Source: Moringa oleifera
Lineage: Eukaryota > Streptophyta > Magnoliopsida > Brassicales > Moringaceae
DNA length: 64,000 nt
Direction of reading: 5' to 3'
Assembly (NCBI GenBank): GCA_021397835.1
Contig: JAJFZO010000579.1
Span: 3,177,001 to 3,241,000 of the forward strand
Below, piece after piece: positions 11,921-26,869 of this stretch. Position 1 is the stretch's first letter; every line of letters starts with the position of its first letter. The translations under genes were made by a program, and so were the position numbers. The notes below the pieces were generated by a model. It did not search any database and was not told where the DNA came from. It saw nothing but the letters and a program-made list of their open reading frames with translations.

Positions 11921-13062
11921 TTATAATATTATATATATATATATATTGTTATATGTTGTTAATATATATTATAATATTAGTGATAATTTCTTTTATAATT
12001 AATAGAAGAACCATAAAAATAATAACACATAGTATTAGTAATATAATAATATATTGTAATATTATCTTTTATAGATTATTTTTTACATAAATTAAAATAA
12101 CTTTAAAATAGACTTTTTTTCATATTTTGTTTAGTCATTAGAAAATAAAAATAATTTTTTTATAAATTTATTTTTGGAATCTTGTTGTTTTTGTATTATG
12201 TTTGAGTTATAAATATCTTATTGAATTTTAATTGTTTATGTAATCTTATATGTTTTTAAACTTTTTAATTAAGTTCAATAATTTATTAGATTTTTAATTT
12301 ACTTTAAAATTTAAATTTTAATTAATATTATTAGAGAATATGCACATTTATATGGAAAAATAATAAAGTTACATTGGAAACTCCAATATAACTAATTGTT
12401 TCATTCCACCAACAACCCATTTCGACCATGACGTGATACACATATCATTATGCTTTTATTGAAAAATTTTGCTTTTTATATGAAAAAAAAAAGTTTTCAA
12501 TGTGTTCTTCTAAAATTTTTCGTCAAAAGAAATTTTGTCAAAAACCAAAAATTTTTTATGATTAATTGTTTTATAAATTTTTTAAAGGCATTGATTCATA
12601 ATGATTTAATAAAATAAAATTTTTAAGATTTATTTTAGTTATGTTATGTTTTTCAATAATATAATGAATTATAAAAATAATTTTTTATTTTTAATTAAAA
12701 ATCATATTGGTAGATAATTTATTTCCGTCAAGAATTCAAATAAAGTTTTATGCTTTAATCATATATGCATAAAATTTTTAATGAAAATATTTTAAATTTT
12801 TTAAATAATATTTAATTTAAATCAAATTAATAAATTAAAATTATTATTTTTAAAAAATAAAAATTAATTAATAATATAAAATAAAAATAATTTTATAATG
12901 TTTTACCTATTTTTAATTATCCAGGTTGCACTTAATGTAAAACTCGATTTAAATTTAGGAACCTCCGGTCATACTCACTTCTTTTCTCCTCCAAGCGGTG
13001 GCCTTTTGGCAAAGGGCATAGTTCAATATCTAGAGCTTCTCTTCCTCCCTTTGCCCAGCCGA
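11921..13062. other. AT-rich region upstream of the helicase gene
   Basis: Mostly A/T-rich DNA with (AT)n runs near 11,928-11,946. The last 100 bp are less AT-rich and pyrimidine-rich (TCTTCCTCCC) and are the likely 5' leader of the helicase gene. The coding frame stays open back to 12,898, but that extension has no family resemblance. Confidence 0.4.
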
Positions 13063-17294
<4,232 letters not shown>

Positions 17295-19335
17295 GGGATC
17301 GCTGGTAGTCTTTTGTTCTTCGGTTGTATTGCTTTGCACATATCACTTTTGGGGGCTCATAGAGAACATAGTAATTAAGAATCAGTTTATAGGTTCAGAT
17401 TCAAACCAATTTTTCATTTCTTGAATGAGTAGTCGAAAGATGAAAACAAGCTGTTGGAAATTGAGGATAGGAGAATAGTTGATTGAGATTGTCCACTTCC
17501 TTTTTTACTTTTTGGGAAATCATATACTTAAGACATTTAACATTTCTTAAGAAATATTTTCTCAGTTTTGTATCCTAATTTTGACACAATTGAATCAGTT
17601 TTGTATCTTGTTAGTAATATCATGAAAATTCTTGAGCTAACGGAATAACTATGTCTTGGATTATGTTATGTTGTGATTGGATTACAAATTTATCTGCAAA
17701 TAACTAATTATGTTTTGTTTTGATGGGACTATAAATTTATTATATTGGACTTGAATTTAGCAGTATGTATGTCGAACTTGTTAAATTCAATTTCAAATTG
17801 TATTGAACATGTTACATGTACTTTGTGTTGGTGAATGATATTTGTTGTGTTGATTAGGGTTGAACTTGTTTATGGTTTTATTAGTTACATTGATTAATTA
17901 ATTGAATTTGTTTTATTTTTTCATTGTCATGGATTGGTTCATTTTAAGATATTCTATGAGCAGATAATGAAAGAATAACCTAGTAAATATTTTAAATGAT
18001 AAAAAAGAGCATTATAGGTCGCTAGATGTTGACTTCATGCACAATTTAATATAATAAATATCTGTGAAAACTTTGAGTTTGTTGAAAGTGGTGGTATCTG
18101 TTGCTTGTTGCTTAGTAATGAGAATGTAGGTTTTAGGTCGGTATAATTTGAAATGTGATGAAGAAGTGAGGTGTCTGTTTGAGGAGTATCACAAAGCAAG
18201 CAAGGATGTATTGGTCTTATATGTATTGTGAAAGAGTGTTATTGTTGAAAGGTCTGAGGGTGCTTTTGACATGTTGAGACCTGCAATATACTAGTGCTAG
18301 CATGTCCATTAGCGATTATGATAAGGCTGAACTTAGTAATTGATTAGCTGATGAGGATACTAATGTAGAAAATTTTGAGGATGAGTCCATATCTCATGAA
18401 CATAGATGTGTTGGGGCAGCCATAGGCCGAAGTCAGAGAAAAAAAGCTACGACAGTATGGACCACCTAACTTGTACTGTGTAGGAACGGTGTTCATCTGC
18501 TTGTATGTGATGAGACTGTCCTCTGGGATCTACTGACTCCTGTGAATTATAAGAACGAAATGAGGTTAGGGTCTCAGGTTTTTAGAATATGAAAACAATG
18601 GTCAGAAGATTCACCAAATATTAAACCGGCAATGGACCCATTACGTAGACTGGTTTGTAGGTGCTTGGTCAGGTTAGAGAAGGCGAAGATCCTAAGCTAT
18701 GCATGGTCCCCAAGACATGCCTTTCTTGTGGATTTAGTGATGAACATTAAAGGTCAAGCTAGGTTTCCAGTAACAAGTACGGAAGAAATTAATTCAATAA
18801 GTACTGACTTAGTAGGCAAATTTTTATCATAAGAAGAGAAACTAAGGGTAGACCTGGTTCTATCCTTTTTTTTTTTTTTTTGGAGGAGGGGAGGAATTAA
18901 ACTAAGGGTTGGTTTCTCTTTTGCCATGGTATCTTAGTAAGAGTACTGTGAGAAAGGTGGCAACTTGCACAAAAGAGAGTACCACTCCTAAAATTGTTTC
19001 CCATAGTACATAGCTTTTAAAAAACACTTTGAGTTTTTCTATTTTTTAATATTTACTCAAAGTAAAATGACATATAAATTTCAAGAAAATTAAGTAAATG
19101 GGTATTAGAACCTCATAGACAGCTTCGCACCTCGTAGTCTCTGGGCCTAACCTACACGGAATACCAAAGCAATTCCCCACCAGTACATAATGTGTGGTGC
19201 AACTCCACGGCCATTTTCTATGGTTTTCTGCTTTGTCTCTACAGAAGTCTAGTTTTAAATACAGCATTCCATTATGTATCAATGATTGCCTGTCAATCTG
19301 CGCCGATTGCTACGCCAATCAAAATTTTATACTAA
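17295..19335. other. Spacer with a possible transposase-like relic
   Basis: The first few hundred bases are the helicase 3' flank. At about 18,120-18,835 the composition is coding-like but broken by stops and frameshifts. One phrase reads CDEEVRCLFEEYHKASKDVL and a 66-codon frame runs at 18,632-18,832. The phrase faintly recalls the N-terminal part of plant Mutator-like proteins, but that is a guess. At about 19,100-19,215 lies a fragment also present, more diverged, at 27,600-27,710. Confidence 0.35.
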
Positions 19336-19447
19336 CTGATTGTAGCAGTGAATCTCTTTTCAAAAGCTAGGCATATGGCAATTTTATTCTTCTGATTGTA
19401 GCAGTGAATCTCTTTTCAAAAGCTAGGTATATGGCAATTTTATTCTT
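19336..19447. repeat. Tandem duplication, 2 x 56 bp
   Basis: 19,336-19,391 is followed directly by 19,392-19,447. The units are almost identical, both beginning CTGATTGTAGCAGTGAATCT, with one clear difference (AGGCATATGG versus AGGTATATGG). This is a recent local duplication in non-coding DNA. Confidence 0.9.
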
Positions 19448-22400
19448 CTTAATACATGTAATGAATCGTTTAATTAGTTTCAAAATGGTGGAAAGAAAAA
19501 AGAAATTTGACTTGGTATCTAGCAACATTTAAAAAAAATAAAAGATCAATGGGTTCGAATTTGATATTTCATTCTTTTAGTGAAAGATAAGAGAAAAATA
19601 AAATGGGCACACAGCACTTCCATCATCATTTTAAAATGTCTTTTAATTTGTTTAAAAAAACATAAAACAATTAGAGCCAAACCCTGATTAAGGAAGTAGA
19701 ACCATATTAATAACTTACAATTTGATAATGAACCTATAATAAAAGTTGATTTTGCAAAAATAATAAGTTTACTTGAATATATATTTTCTATGGTTTAACT
19801 GTGAAGTGTTTAAAAAGTCTTGCAATATTCTTTAGTCATTCCTCAAGATGGTTTAAATACTTCTGAAAATGGTATTTTGAAGATTTATTTGGATGAAAAA
19901 ATTGATAAAGATGTGGGTAATATCGAAAAGAAAAAAAATGTAAATTACCTGTTTTTTATTTTACATTTTGTAGGATGCATTAGATTAGTTGTACATATTA
20001 TATTTTAATTTAGTTCAATTTAGATCCTGTTAAAAAATTTAAAAATTAAAAATACTTAATTAGAGATTTTGTATAACGAATTTCACAAATGTAAAGAATA
20101 TTCAAATCACCATAAAAAAATCATAATTTTTTAACATTAAAATATATATTAAAATTTTTACTTACTAAAGTTTTAAAAAAATTATAAAATACAATTTGTT
20201 AGCAAAAATTTATTCAAAAATCGAAATAAAGTATGAAATTTATTTGAATCATTTTTAAAAATTTTCAATGATAAAAATATTTTTAATTTTTATATTCATT
20301 TGAATTTAAGTCCAATTCAAATCAAATTAGAAAATTAAATATAAAATTGATTCAATCCATTTTATTAAAGTTCAAATTAGAAAGCAGATGTAATGAGGAT
20401 TTTTTTTTTGTTTGTTTACATCAACACTAAAGTTATTAAAACTTTAAAATGTCAAATTATAAGCACATTATTTACATTATTTATTTAATTTTTGGTAATA
20501 TTAATAAAGATAATTAACTTTATAATATCTTGTGTATATTTTAAATGTCTTGCCCACATGATATTGGGAAATCATTTTTTCAGGTGTTGATAGAATGTTT
20601 GATGATTTATAAATGTAAACAAGAAGATGTAAGGTTGGATAATTGGTTAATAAAGAATATTGTAGTTTAAATAGGGTTTGAGATAATTGATTTTGGTGAA
20701 AGGAGGTCTTTTCTGGAGTTATTGATTGCCCACATTTAAATAATTAAATACATCGTAAATTACTTTTTAATACAATAACATACAAAATTTAATGATTTAT
20801 ATTATTTAACAAAAAATTTAAATTTCAATTGATAACATAAATAGTTAAAATTTTAAAATTTAAATGATATGTTAGGCAAATGAGCAGGAAAACTTCTTTT
20901 CCTTTGACATATTCTTTTCTTAGGGGAAGTGCTCCCTTTTCCCAATCAAATCCTATGAAGAAAAACAGATAATTAAATATGGGCTATAGGTGATTGGAGA
21001 AGGCTTTGAAAAATCCCAAATATATAGTGGCACGACCCAGGAGGGAAAGCTAACCAAATTTTGAGATTGAAGAATCAAAATGACAAATTTAAAACCTTAT
21101 CAAATTAGCACTTCATTTCTAAATCTTAATTAAATTATTATTTTATTTATTTTTAAACATTTGAGTAAAATGAAAAAAATTAACTTAAATTATTATTTTA
21201 CTACTACATATATTTATGACTTAAAAATATTTACTTTGTTAATAAATAATTATATGTTATACCTGTTACAACGAGTTTTTGATTGAAAAATTTTAAAAGG
21301 ATTTAAAATTTTTAATTTTTTAAAAAATAAAAATTAAAGAATTATTATAATTTTTTTCACGGAGTAATAGATATCAAAATTCATTTATTTTTGAAAAATT
21401 TTGTTTACTTTTTTAAAATTAATTTTTAAATTAATAAAAATAAACGAAATAAGATAACATTAATCTTTCAAAATAAAAAATGTACTTCGAGAGTCAATTA
21501 TACATAAAAAGGGATTAACATTTTTATAGTACTCGAAAATCAATATCAATTGATCATGATTACTTTTTGTTTTTTAAATTTCTTTAATATTTAATATTTA
21601 TTTTTAAAATATGTTTCTAAAAAAAATGAATGTGTGTGAAAGAAAATAAAAAAAATTACAATTTTAAAGGCTATAAAAATTTAATTTTTATTTTACTTTT
21701 AGTTTTTAAAATTATTTTTAATAAAAAATTCCTCTTATTCAATCTTTAGTATCAAAATATTTTTTATGCTAAAAAATACAAAGGTATCACACGCACTACC
21801 TTCATTTTATATCCATTATCTCCATACAACTACTTCACACTACACACACCATTTTTCATTCTTCACATATTCAAAATCCAAGCATCCATTATGGTATCAA
21901 CTCACAAATGAAATATTAAAAAGAAAAGGGTAATGCCAAACATTAGATCAATGATTTCCAAACGAGAAGAAAGAATATTATTGATGGGCTATTAAATTGA
22001 TATTCAAATAAATAGAAGTACATTAAATTAATAGAATCAAAATTAAAGCGTTTCAATTTTAATTCTTAAAAGTCAAATAAATAATTTATTTTGAATCTCA
22101 TTGATCATTTTGACTTTTATTTTCTTTGTTTTCTATCCATTTCCATCATGGGTAAGTCAATATGCCCATATTATATTTGGTGGCAGTCCGACAGAACACG
22201 AGTCCAAGACGCAAGTTAGATGGGTTAAATCTTTCTAAGTACCACAAATGCACTGCAATGTTACTTGATCTCGACCACAATTTTGTCCAAGACATTATAA
22301 GCGATTAAGAGAAAACGGTGGATCAGAAAAGATAAAGAGATGAAACCTTACCTTCTCGGAGAAAGAATAAATTTCATTCCAACAACTTCATTTCCCTCTC

Positions 22401-22844
22401 TTCATTTACCCTTACACAAAACCTCTAAAAAAAAAAAAACAAAGAACTGGATGGACTCCTTCCCAAGCATGGTGGATTTCATGATATTATCTTACTTCTA
22501 GTTGTCTGTTTTTGTGCCAAACTCAGTTGAGCATTGATGCTTACCTTTAGGGAACACTTGAGAATTTTAGAACTTCTAATTTGATCTTTGAATGCCTGAA
22601 TGCTCTTGAACCTCATGTGTCTTACTTCAATTATTTACAGCAAGGTGGATCCAGTAAGCAGAAGTCATTATAGCATAAATGTATTTTACTATTTGGCATG
22701 AGAGAAATGGTGTTATTGTCAATACCCTCCTGCAGTATATTGGTGCAAAATTTATCCATTATTAATGACTGGCATTATGGCATAGTATTTTGACCCGCAC
22801 CAACATTAGTATTTTGAAATGCATAATATGATGTTGATGGTCTA
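19448..22844. other. AT-rich intergenic DNA with a MITE-like remnant
   Basis: No gene recognised. About 20,010-20,400 resembles the core and one end of the MITE family seen at 4,566 and 57,587 (CACCATAAAAAAATCATAAT, then an ACAATTTGTTAGCAAAAATT phrase) but is degenerate. From about 22,460 the sequence becomes similar to 29,200-29,900, the left part of the duplicated U4 block. Confidence 0.45.
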
Positions 22845-22895
22845 ATCCCACATGGAGAGATGAGAAAGATAAACTAGGTGAGACAGCATATAAAA
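22845..22895 (+). promoter_or_regulatory. snRNA promoter of U4 copy 1 (USE plus TATA)
   Basis: ATCCCACATGG at 22,845-22,855 matches the plant upstream sequence element RTCCCACATCG except at position 10. TATAAAA follows at 22,889-22,895. The 33-bp gap is the spacing known for polymerase II snRNA genes in plants; U6-type polymerase III genes have about 10 bp less. The TATA box lies 32 bp before the U4 5' end. Confidence 0.85.
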
Positions 22896-22920
22896 CAGAG
22901 AGGAGTTTCTATAATTAAAC

Positions 22921-23074
22921 ATCTTTGCGCTTGGGGCAATGACGCAACTAGTGAGGTGCTAACTGAGGCGCGTCTATTGCTGGTTGAAAACTATTTCCAA
23001 GCCCCCTCTTAAGCCTGGGTTTCAGCCCTGGCCTTCGAGAATTTCTGGAAGGGCTCCCTCCGGGGTAAAGCCCT
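22921..23074 (+). ncRNA. U4 spliceosomal snRNA, copy 1
   Basis: U4 pairs with U6 and keeps it inactive in the U4/U6.U5 tri-snRNP. The 5' end ATCTTTGCGCTTGGGGCAAT and the internal CGCGTCTATTGCTGG and GAAAACTATTTCC segments are those of plant U4. They cover the U6-pairing stems and the 5' stem-loop that carries the 15.5K-binding k-turn. The 3' half has a GAGAATTTCTGG Sm-like site between two stems. Differences from copy 2 include GCAACTAG for GCAGCTAG, and GGTGCTAACTGAGG for GGTACTAACCGAGG. The length of about 154 nt is usual. A 3'-box-like AGTTAAA sits at 23,086-23,092. With a good promoter this copy may be active. Confidence 0.92.
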
Positions 23075-23085
23075 ACAACTCCACA

Positions 23086-23092
23086 AGTTAAA
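23086..23092 (+). terminator. 3' box of U4 copy 1
   Basis: AGTTAAA fits the plant snRNA 3'-end signal core AGTNNAA and lies 12 bp beyond the RNA end, within the usual distance. The second U4 has AGTTCAA at the matching place (30,157-30,163). Confidence 0.5.
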
Positions 23093-23428
23093 GGTTCCCT
23101 TGCTGGTTTCTATCGAATGTCACATTTTATAGCAAATGAAATATGTGAATGGTCTTTTCCCTGGCGTATTTTCTCATGCCATAAATGAAATTTCAGATGG
23201 ATTCATTGGCCGGACACAACCATATTCATTTTTTTTTCATTCTCGAGCAGATCATTGTAGATATTGCAAGAGTAAATAACCACCTACAAATAGTTCATTT
23301 TCTTTGATTGATAAAAATTGGATGATTTTCGAAACAGAGATCTCAGAATTGGAAGATTCAGTAAAGATAAAACTTGAAAATTTGACTTGCCTATTAAAAT
23401 GAAGCAATCCACCCTATTGATTCTATGA
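23093..23428. other. Spacer between U4 and U5 pseudogene; promoter element deleted
   Basis: Collinear with 30,160-30,551 of the second block. At 23,360 the text runs GATTCAGTAAAGATAAAAC where the second block has CAG, a 12-bp TCCCACATCGCA, then TAAAGATAAAAC. The USE has been removed exactly. Confidence 0.6.
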
Positions 23429-23550
23429 AGCCGTGCAGTGGGTACATAGCGAACTATTCCTTCATAGTATAGTCTGATTATTACCGTGTACTCGCCGCAT
23501 ATTCATACCTCTATTTTAGGAGGGAGTTCTCCTTGAAGGTACAGCCCCAA
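23429..23550 (+). pseudogene. U5 snRNA pseudogene
   Basis: Starts AGCCGTGCAGTGGGTACATA and keeps the GCGAACTATTC and CCGTGTACTCGCCGCATATT segments of U5. The invariant loop that contacts exon ends (CGCCTTTTAC in the good copies) is replaced by unrelated sequence (TTCATAGTATAGTCTG). The Sm site reads ATTTTAGGAG in place of ATTTTTGGAG. The upstream promoter element is missing. This copy cannot be a normal U5 gene. Confidence 0.85.
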
Positions 23551-24179
23551 CAAATATACCTGATTATTGCCGAGTAAGATAAATTATAAATAATGTCGAT
23601 CCTGTTTTTCATATGCGTAATAGGCCCAGTCTGGGTCATAAAGTCAAATTGAATGTCTAATCTGTGATTTTGTTATTTCTAAACTCAGATGTCTCTGCTT
23701 CAAGTCAGGCTGCTTAGGATGGTGCCTGACTTTATATTGATGGGATCATCTGGTCCATTTCTGCAACGGTTTCATTGATCAATCAAATATTAGACAAATA
23801 TCCACTATGCAGAGTAATATTTTGTTTCACAGATGCTTCATTTCCCAATAGTTATTTGTGCCTACAACATGGCAACATCCTCTGAGTTCTGCAGGAAGGA
23901 TAAATCTGCTTACTAAACCAACATCTTGGAAATCAAAAGACTCAGTCACCCAAATCAAGTTAAATCAAGTTAAATCAACCATTATTAATAGCCTTCATCC
24001 TGAGGATATTCAGATTTAGCAAATCACTGATTTGGATAAAAAACAAAAAAAAAAAAAAGAAAAAGAAAGGGAACAATCACAACCTGAAAAAAGCAAAGTT
24101 AATTTGCAATTAAAAAGTGATAAACCCATGAACCCTCATGGTGAGGATAAAAGTTTCTTATCAAATGGACAGCGCTGTT
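23551..24179. other. Spacer between U5 pseudogene and U2 gene
   Basis: Nothing coding. An A-rich tract lies near 24,039-24,070. The 95-codon frame at 24,032-24,319 runs through the U2 promoter and gene and is accidental. Confidence 0.45.
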
Positions 24180-24228
24180 ATCCCACATGGAGGATCTACA
24201 GATGGGAGAGTGAAAGACATATTATAAG
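24180..24228 (+). promoter_or_regulatory. snRNA promoter of U2 copy 1 (USE plus TATA)
   Basis: ATCCCACATGG at 24,180-24,190 and TATAAG at 24,223-24,228, 32 bp apart. The TATA box is 32 bp before the U2 5' end. This is polymerase II snRNA geometry. Confidence 0.85.
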
Positions 24229-24254
24229 ACAAAAGCGAAGAAACAGAATAACTC

Positions 24255-24450
24255 ATACCTTTCTCGGCCTTTTGGCTAAGATCAAGTGTAGTATCTGTTC
24301 TTATCAGTTTAATATCTGATACGTGGGTCATTGACTCACATGATATTAAATTAATTTTTCGAGGGGAAGAGTCACCATAGTAGCTTGCTACTGGGCTCTT
24401 CAAGCGTCGCCCATGCGTTGCACTTCTGCACGGGCCTGACGCACCCCTAC
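24255..24450 (+). ncRNA. U2 spliceosomal snRNA, copy 1
   Basis: U2 base-pairs with the intron branch site. The 5' end ATACCTTTCTCGGCCTTTTG and the following GGCTAAGATCAAG are the conserved U2 start. The branch-site recognition sequence GTAGTA lies at RNA positions 34-39 (24,288-24,293). Stem-loop IIa follows (CAGTTTAATATCTGATA). The Sm site AATTTTTCGAGGGG and the 3' stems III/IV (GGGCTCTTCAAGCGTCGCCC) are present. The length of about 196 nt is normal. All key segments are intact and the promoter is good, so it is likely active. Confidence 0.95.
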
Positions 24451-24458
24451 CAATTTTA

Positions 24459-24465
24459 AGTAGAA
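24459..24465 (+). terminator. 3' box of U2 copy 1
   Basis: AGTAGAA preceded by CAATTTTA fits the plant snRNA 3'-end signal CA(N)3-10AGTNNAA, starting about 9 bp past the RNA end. Confidence 0.6.
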
Positions 24466-24575
24466 TGTTTCTTACTGGTCTTGGTCCAATAATAAGAGTG
24501 CAAATTCTGCTTCAGTGGCTCCTGCTGTCTTGTGAGGGTCACAGCTGTCATCATTTTCTTCCCTGATTTTTCTGT

Positions 24576-24837
24576 CCAGTCAATCGTTTGCCAATCAAGC
24601 TAATTATCTATTTTTGAAGGGGATGCTCCTTGACAGTACAACCCCAATAAACATTGTCTAATTTTGTATACTTAAATATTGAGATAATATTACTAGCATC
24701 ATTCTGATCCAGTCAATCGTGTGCAAATCAAGCTATGGTTTTCTATTTTCGGAGGCCATGCTCTTCACAGTACAACCCCGATAAAGTCTAATTTTATGTA
24801 CTGAATATTGAGATAATATTACGAACATCATTCTCAG
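24576..24837 (+). repeat. Tandem pair of U5 3'-half remnants (143-bp period)
   Basis: Two units, 24,576-24,718 and 24,719-about 24,837, both begin CCAGTCAATCGT. Each contains a piece like the U5 3' half: a CTATTTTTGAAGGGG or CTATTTTCGGAGG Sm-like region followed by a short stem ending CAGTACAACCCC. The U5 5' half and loop are absent. A third, more degraded version lies at 48,620-48,662. Confidence 0.7.
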
Positions 24838-25220
24838 ACAAGAAGGTGGAAGCCAGATTGATAACCAGAATGAAGAAACTATATAAGAGCTGTCAGCTTG
24901 TAAACTAAATTTCTCTGCTTCAACTCTCAGGCTAATGCTAACTATACAAGGCATTGATTTCTAGAGCAACCGCAAACTATTTGGTCCATGGGCTCAATGT
25001 TTTCTGCAAAATAAAGCAGTTCGTATTTGAGACTGCATCTCTACCAAAATAATCTAAGGCGGTGTATATATAGCACAACTCAACTGTTATTTATCTGCAA
25101 ATTTCATATCTAAACTGCAATAATATTATCAACCAGTCAATATTTTCACCCATAAACGGACCCAGTCAAAACACAAAAACATGTAACCCATGAAAGCGTT
25201 CAAGGACTATTGAATTGGAA
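24838..25220. other. Spacer left of the U1 gene; shared with 48,880-49,060
   Basis: Non-coding. Text around 24,840-25,020 (for example TTTCTCTGCTTCAACTCTCA and TCTGCAAAATAAAGCA) recurs, diverged, at about 48,880-49,060, showing that the block right of the U5 remnants was duplicated too. Confidence 0.5.
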
Positions 25221-25380
25221 GGGGCCGCGCGAACGCAGGCCCCCGCTACCACAAATTATGACGTAGGCTCTCCCGCTTTGAGGAGACCTTAGGCAGAGCA
25301 CCCCTCCAACGTGCAATGGAGGTCACCCGCCTAGGCCATAGGTTTTCTTGATCACCCATTGACCCCGTCCAGGTAAGTAT
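25221..25380 (-). ncRNA. U1 spliceosomal snRNA, antisense to the rest of the cluster
   Basis: U1 recognises the intron 5' splice site. Read on the minus strand, the gene starts at 25,380 with ATACTTACCTGGACGGGGTC, the 5'-splice-site-pairing end. It continues with the GATCAAG of stem-loop I (U1-70K site region), CCTCCATTGCAC of stem-loop II, GGGAGAGCCTACGTC, the Sm site ATAATTTGTGG, and ends in the GC-rich terminal hairpin GGGGGCCTGCGTTCGCGCGG. The length of 160 nt is usual. Stem-loop I differs from the plant consensus I remember (AAAACCTATGGCC), so the copy may be a variant. The terminal hairpin and splice-site complement are intact. Confidence 0.95.
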
Positions 25381-25406
25381 GTTTTTTCGTTGCTTCCTTG
25401 ACTTTT

Positions 25407-25457
25407 TTTGTACCTCCAATCACCATTAGTCTTTTCCCTGTGCTTCGGATGTGGGAT
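25407..25457 (-). promoter_or_regulatory. snRNA promoter of U1 (minus strand)
   Basis: On the minus strand ATCCCACATCC (plus coordinates 25,447-25,457) matches the upstream element except its last base. A TATA-like TACAAAA lies at 25,407-25,413, 33 bp downstream of it and about 27 bp before the U1 start. The TATA box is weak but the spacing is exact. Confidence 0.75.
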
Positions 25458-25870
25458 TCAATTGAGTTTCAAACCAACCCAATTAACCAGGTAATATTTT
25501 TGAAGATAAGGAAAATTATTATCAAATAATTATTAACGGTTTCGTCATGTAATCCATTTCAGTGTTGTCTATAAGAAAGACATGAAAATTTTTCTCTGAT
25601 AATTACCTTCCCAATGTTAGAGATCCATTGACTGGTTAACTTTGGAGTGTGAGCTCATTATAATCACAATTACGATACTAGTAATTGATTTTGTAAAGTG
25701 TCAATACTATTAACAGCGTCCAGAGTTAAGGCAAATACAAGAACAAAACCTTTTCAAAAAGTCATGCTTTATACCTATTTTCAAGTGTCGGTTGTCCGTC
25801 ATCTCAAGATAGAAGAAAGGCCGAGGGTAAAAAAGGTAGCAGGTAGAGCAACAGAAAAAGCTGACATATA
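25458..25870. other. Spacer between divergent U1 and U5
   Basis: Non-coding. It separates the minus-strand U1 promoter from the plus-strand U5 promoter. The text near 25,735-25,770 (AGAACAAAACC, then AAAAAGTCATGCTTTATA) recurs at 44,385-44,452, another trace of block duplication. Confidence 0.45.
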
Positions 25871-25923
25871 GTGCCACATCGTGGAAAGATGAAAATCAAA
25901 CCGTTGCACACTTGGGTATTAAG
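25871..25923 (+). promoter_or_regulatory. snRNA promoter of U5 at 25,955
   Basis: GTGCCACATCG at 25,871-25,881 (one mismatch to RTCCCACATCG) and TATTAAG at 25,917-25,923, 35 bp apart. The same TTGGGTATTAAGTTGA context precedes the U5 copies at 45,614 and 46,111. Confidence 0.75.
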
Positions 25924-25954
25924 TTGAAGCAATATGCAAATTTGAAACTTAAGC

Positions 25955-26081
25955 AGCCGCGCGGTAAGCACAGAGCGAACTATTCTTTCGCCTTTTACTA
26001 AAGAATACAGTGTGCTCGCTGTTTATAGCGGTATACTCCTATTTTTGGAGGGGTTGTTCCTTAAAAGAAAAGCCCCCTACC
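25955..26081 (+). ncRNA. U5 spliceosomal snRNA, variant copy
   Basis: U5 aligns exon ends during both splicing steps. The start AGCCGCGCGG, the loop CGCCTTTTACTAAAG and the Sm site CTATTTTTGGAGGGG are intact. The long stem has changes (GCGGTAAGCAC facing GTGCTCGCTGT) that weaken pairing relative to the 45,614 copy, and the promoter has one mismatch. It may be expressed at a low level or be drifting towards a pseudogene. Confidence 0.82.
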
Positions 26082-26794
26082 AATTTTATTCAAAGCTTTT
26101 GTTTTCTGCTTGTTTAATTGGTTCTCTTAGAATAGCTTGTTTTCATTTTCTTATTAGCAAAATCATGGACGTTAAATATGGAAGTGGTAGCATTGGTAAT
26201 GCTTTAGCTCTCTGTGTCACTCAACGTGACTGCCGAACATGTCTTCTTTCCTGGACCTCAGTTAGGTCAGGCCTCTAGCATTTTGGAAGAGCTCTTTAGA
26301 AGCAAAGCCCTGAAACTTCGATTTTCGACCTTGTCTGGCGAGCCTTGCTATTTCAGCGACCGAAGAAGATCTTGCAGTGCAACTCTTTGAAAACGTGCAA
26401 GTGGTTTTCTATCAATAAAGTGTGGTGAAAAGCTTGACTAACAACTAGTACGTGCAATCTATCTGTGTCCCCTATCACTTAGCAATGAACAAAAGAAGGT
26501 TCCGGGGTGAAGAGGAAGAAGTTGCACCTCAGTGCCAAATAGAAAGCCGCCTCCTCTGCCTACCTCTCAGTTAGGCATCCCCTTATGTAGAACTGTTTAT
26601 ATTCTGCTGCTCATAAAGCTTCTACTAAATATTTGTTCTAAATATGCAGAACTGTTTTTTTTATTTTCACCTGTTTAGTTGTAAACTCTGGACAATGAAC
26701 TACAAACAATAACAAGTCAGGGATTGTGTCTTCGTAAACTTGGGCCACTGTTTATCACTTATCTGCAGGTAACGCTTAGGGCTAATAAGTATTT
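26082..26794. other. Spacer between U5 and U2
   Basis: Non-coding, and collinear with the 46,240-46,750 spacer between the U5 and deleted U2 of the second block (shared phrases such as TTGTAAACT...GAATAATGAAC and TTTGTTCTAAATATGCAGAA). Nothing else recognised. Confidence 0.5.
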
Positions 26795-26843
26795 ACCCCA
26801 CATCGAATAGCTACAGTGGGGAGACTGAAAGACACGTTATAAA
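26795..26843 (+). promoter_or_regulatory. snRNA promoter of U2 copy 2
   Basis: ACCCCACATCG at 26,795-26,805 (one mismatch) and TATAAA at 26,838-26,843, 32 bp apart. TATA to RNA start is 32 bp, as in U2 copy 1. Confidence 0.8.
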
Positions 26844-26869
26844 GGAGAAGCAGAGGAACAGAGCAATTC

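Noticed and set aside
12898..13062. N-terminal extension of the helicase to an earlier ATG
   Set aside because: The frame is open but the added residues look like translated AT-rich DNA. The ATG at 13,063 gives the normal family length of 408 residues.
18632..18832. 66-codon frame as a small gene
   Set aside because: There is no family match, the surrounding frames are broken, and composition fits a decayed transposon or intergenic DNA.
19540..19580. Possible tRNA B box (GGTTCGAATTT)
   Set aside because: The box ends wrongly (TTT in place of NCC) and no acceptor stem, A box or anticodon arm can be drawn around it.
24032..24319. 95-codon reading frame over the first U2 gene
   Set aside because: It runs through the U2 promoter and RNA and has low-complexity Lys/Glu content, so it is an accidental frame. 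The same applies to the frames over U4 (29,891-30,085), U5 (26,012-26,278) and the deleted U2 (46,801-46,992).
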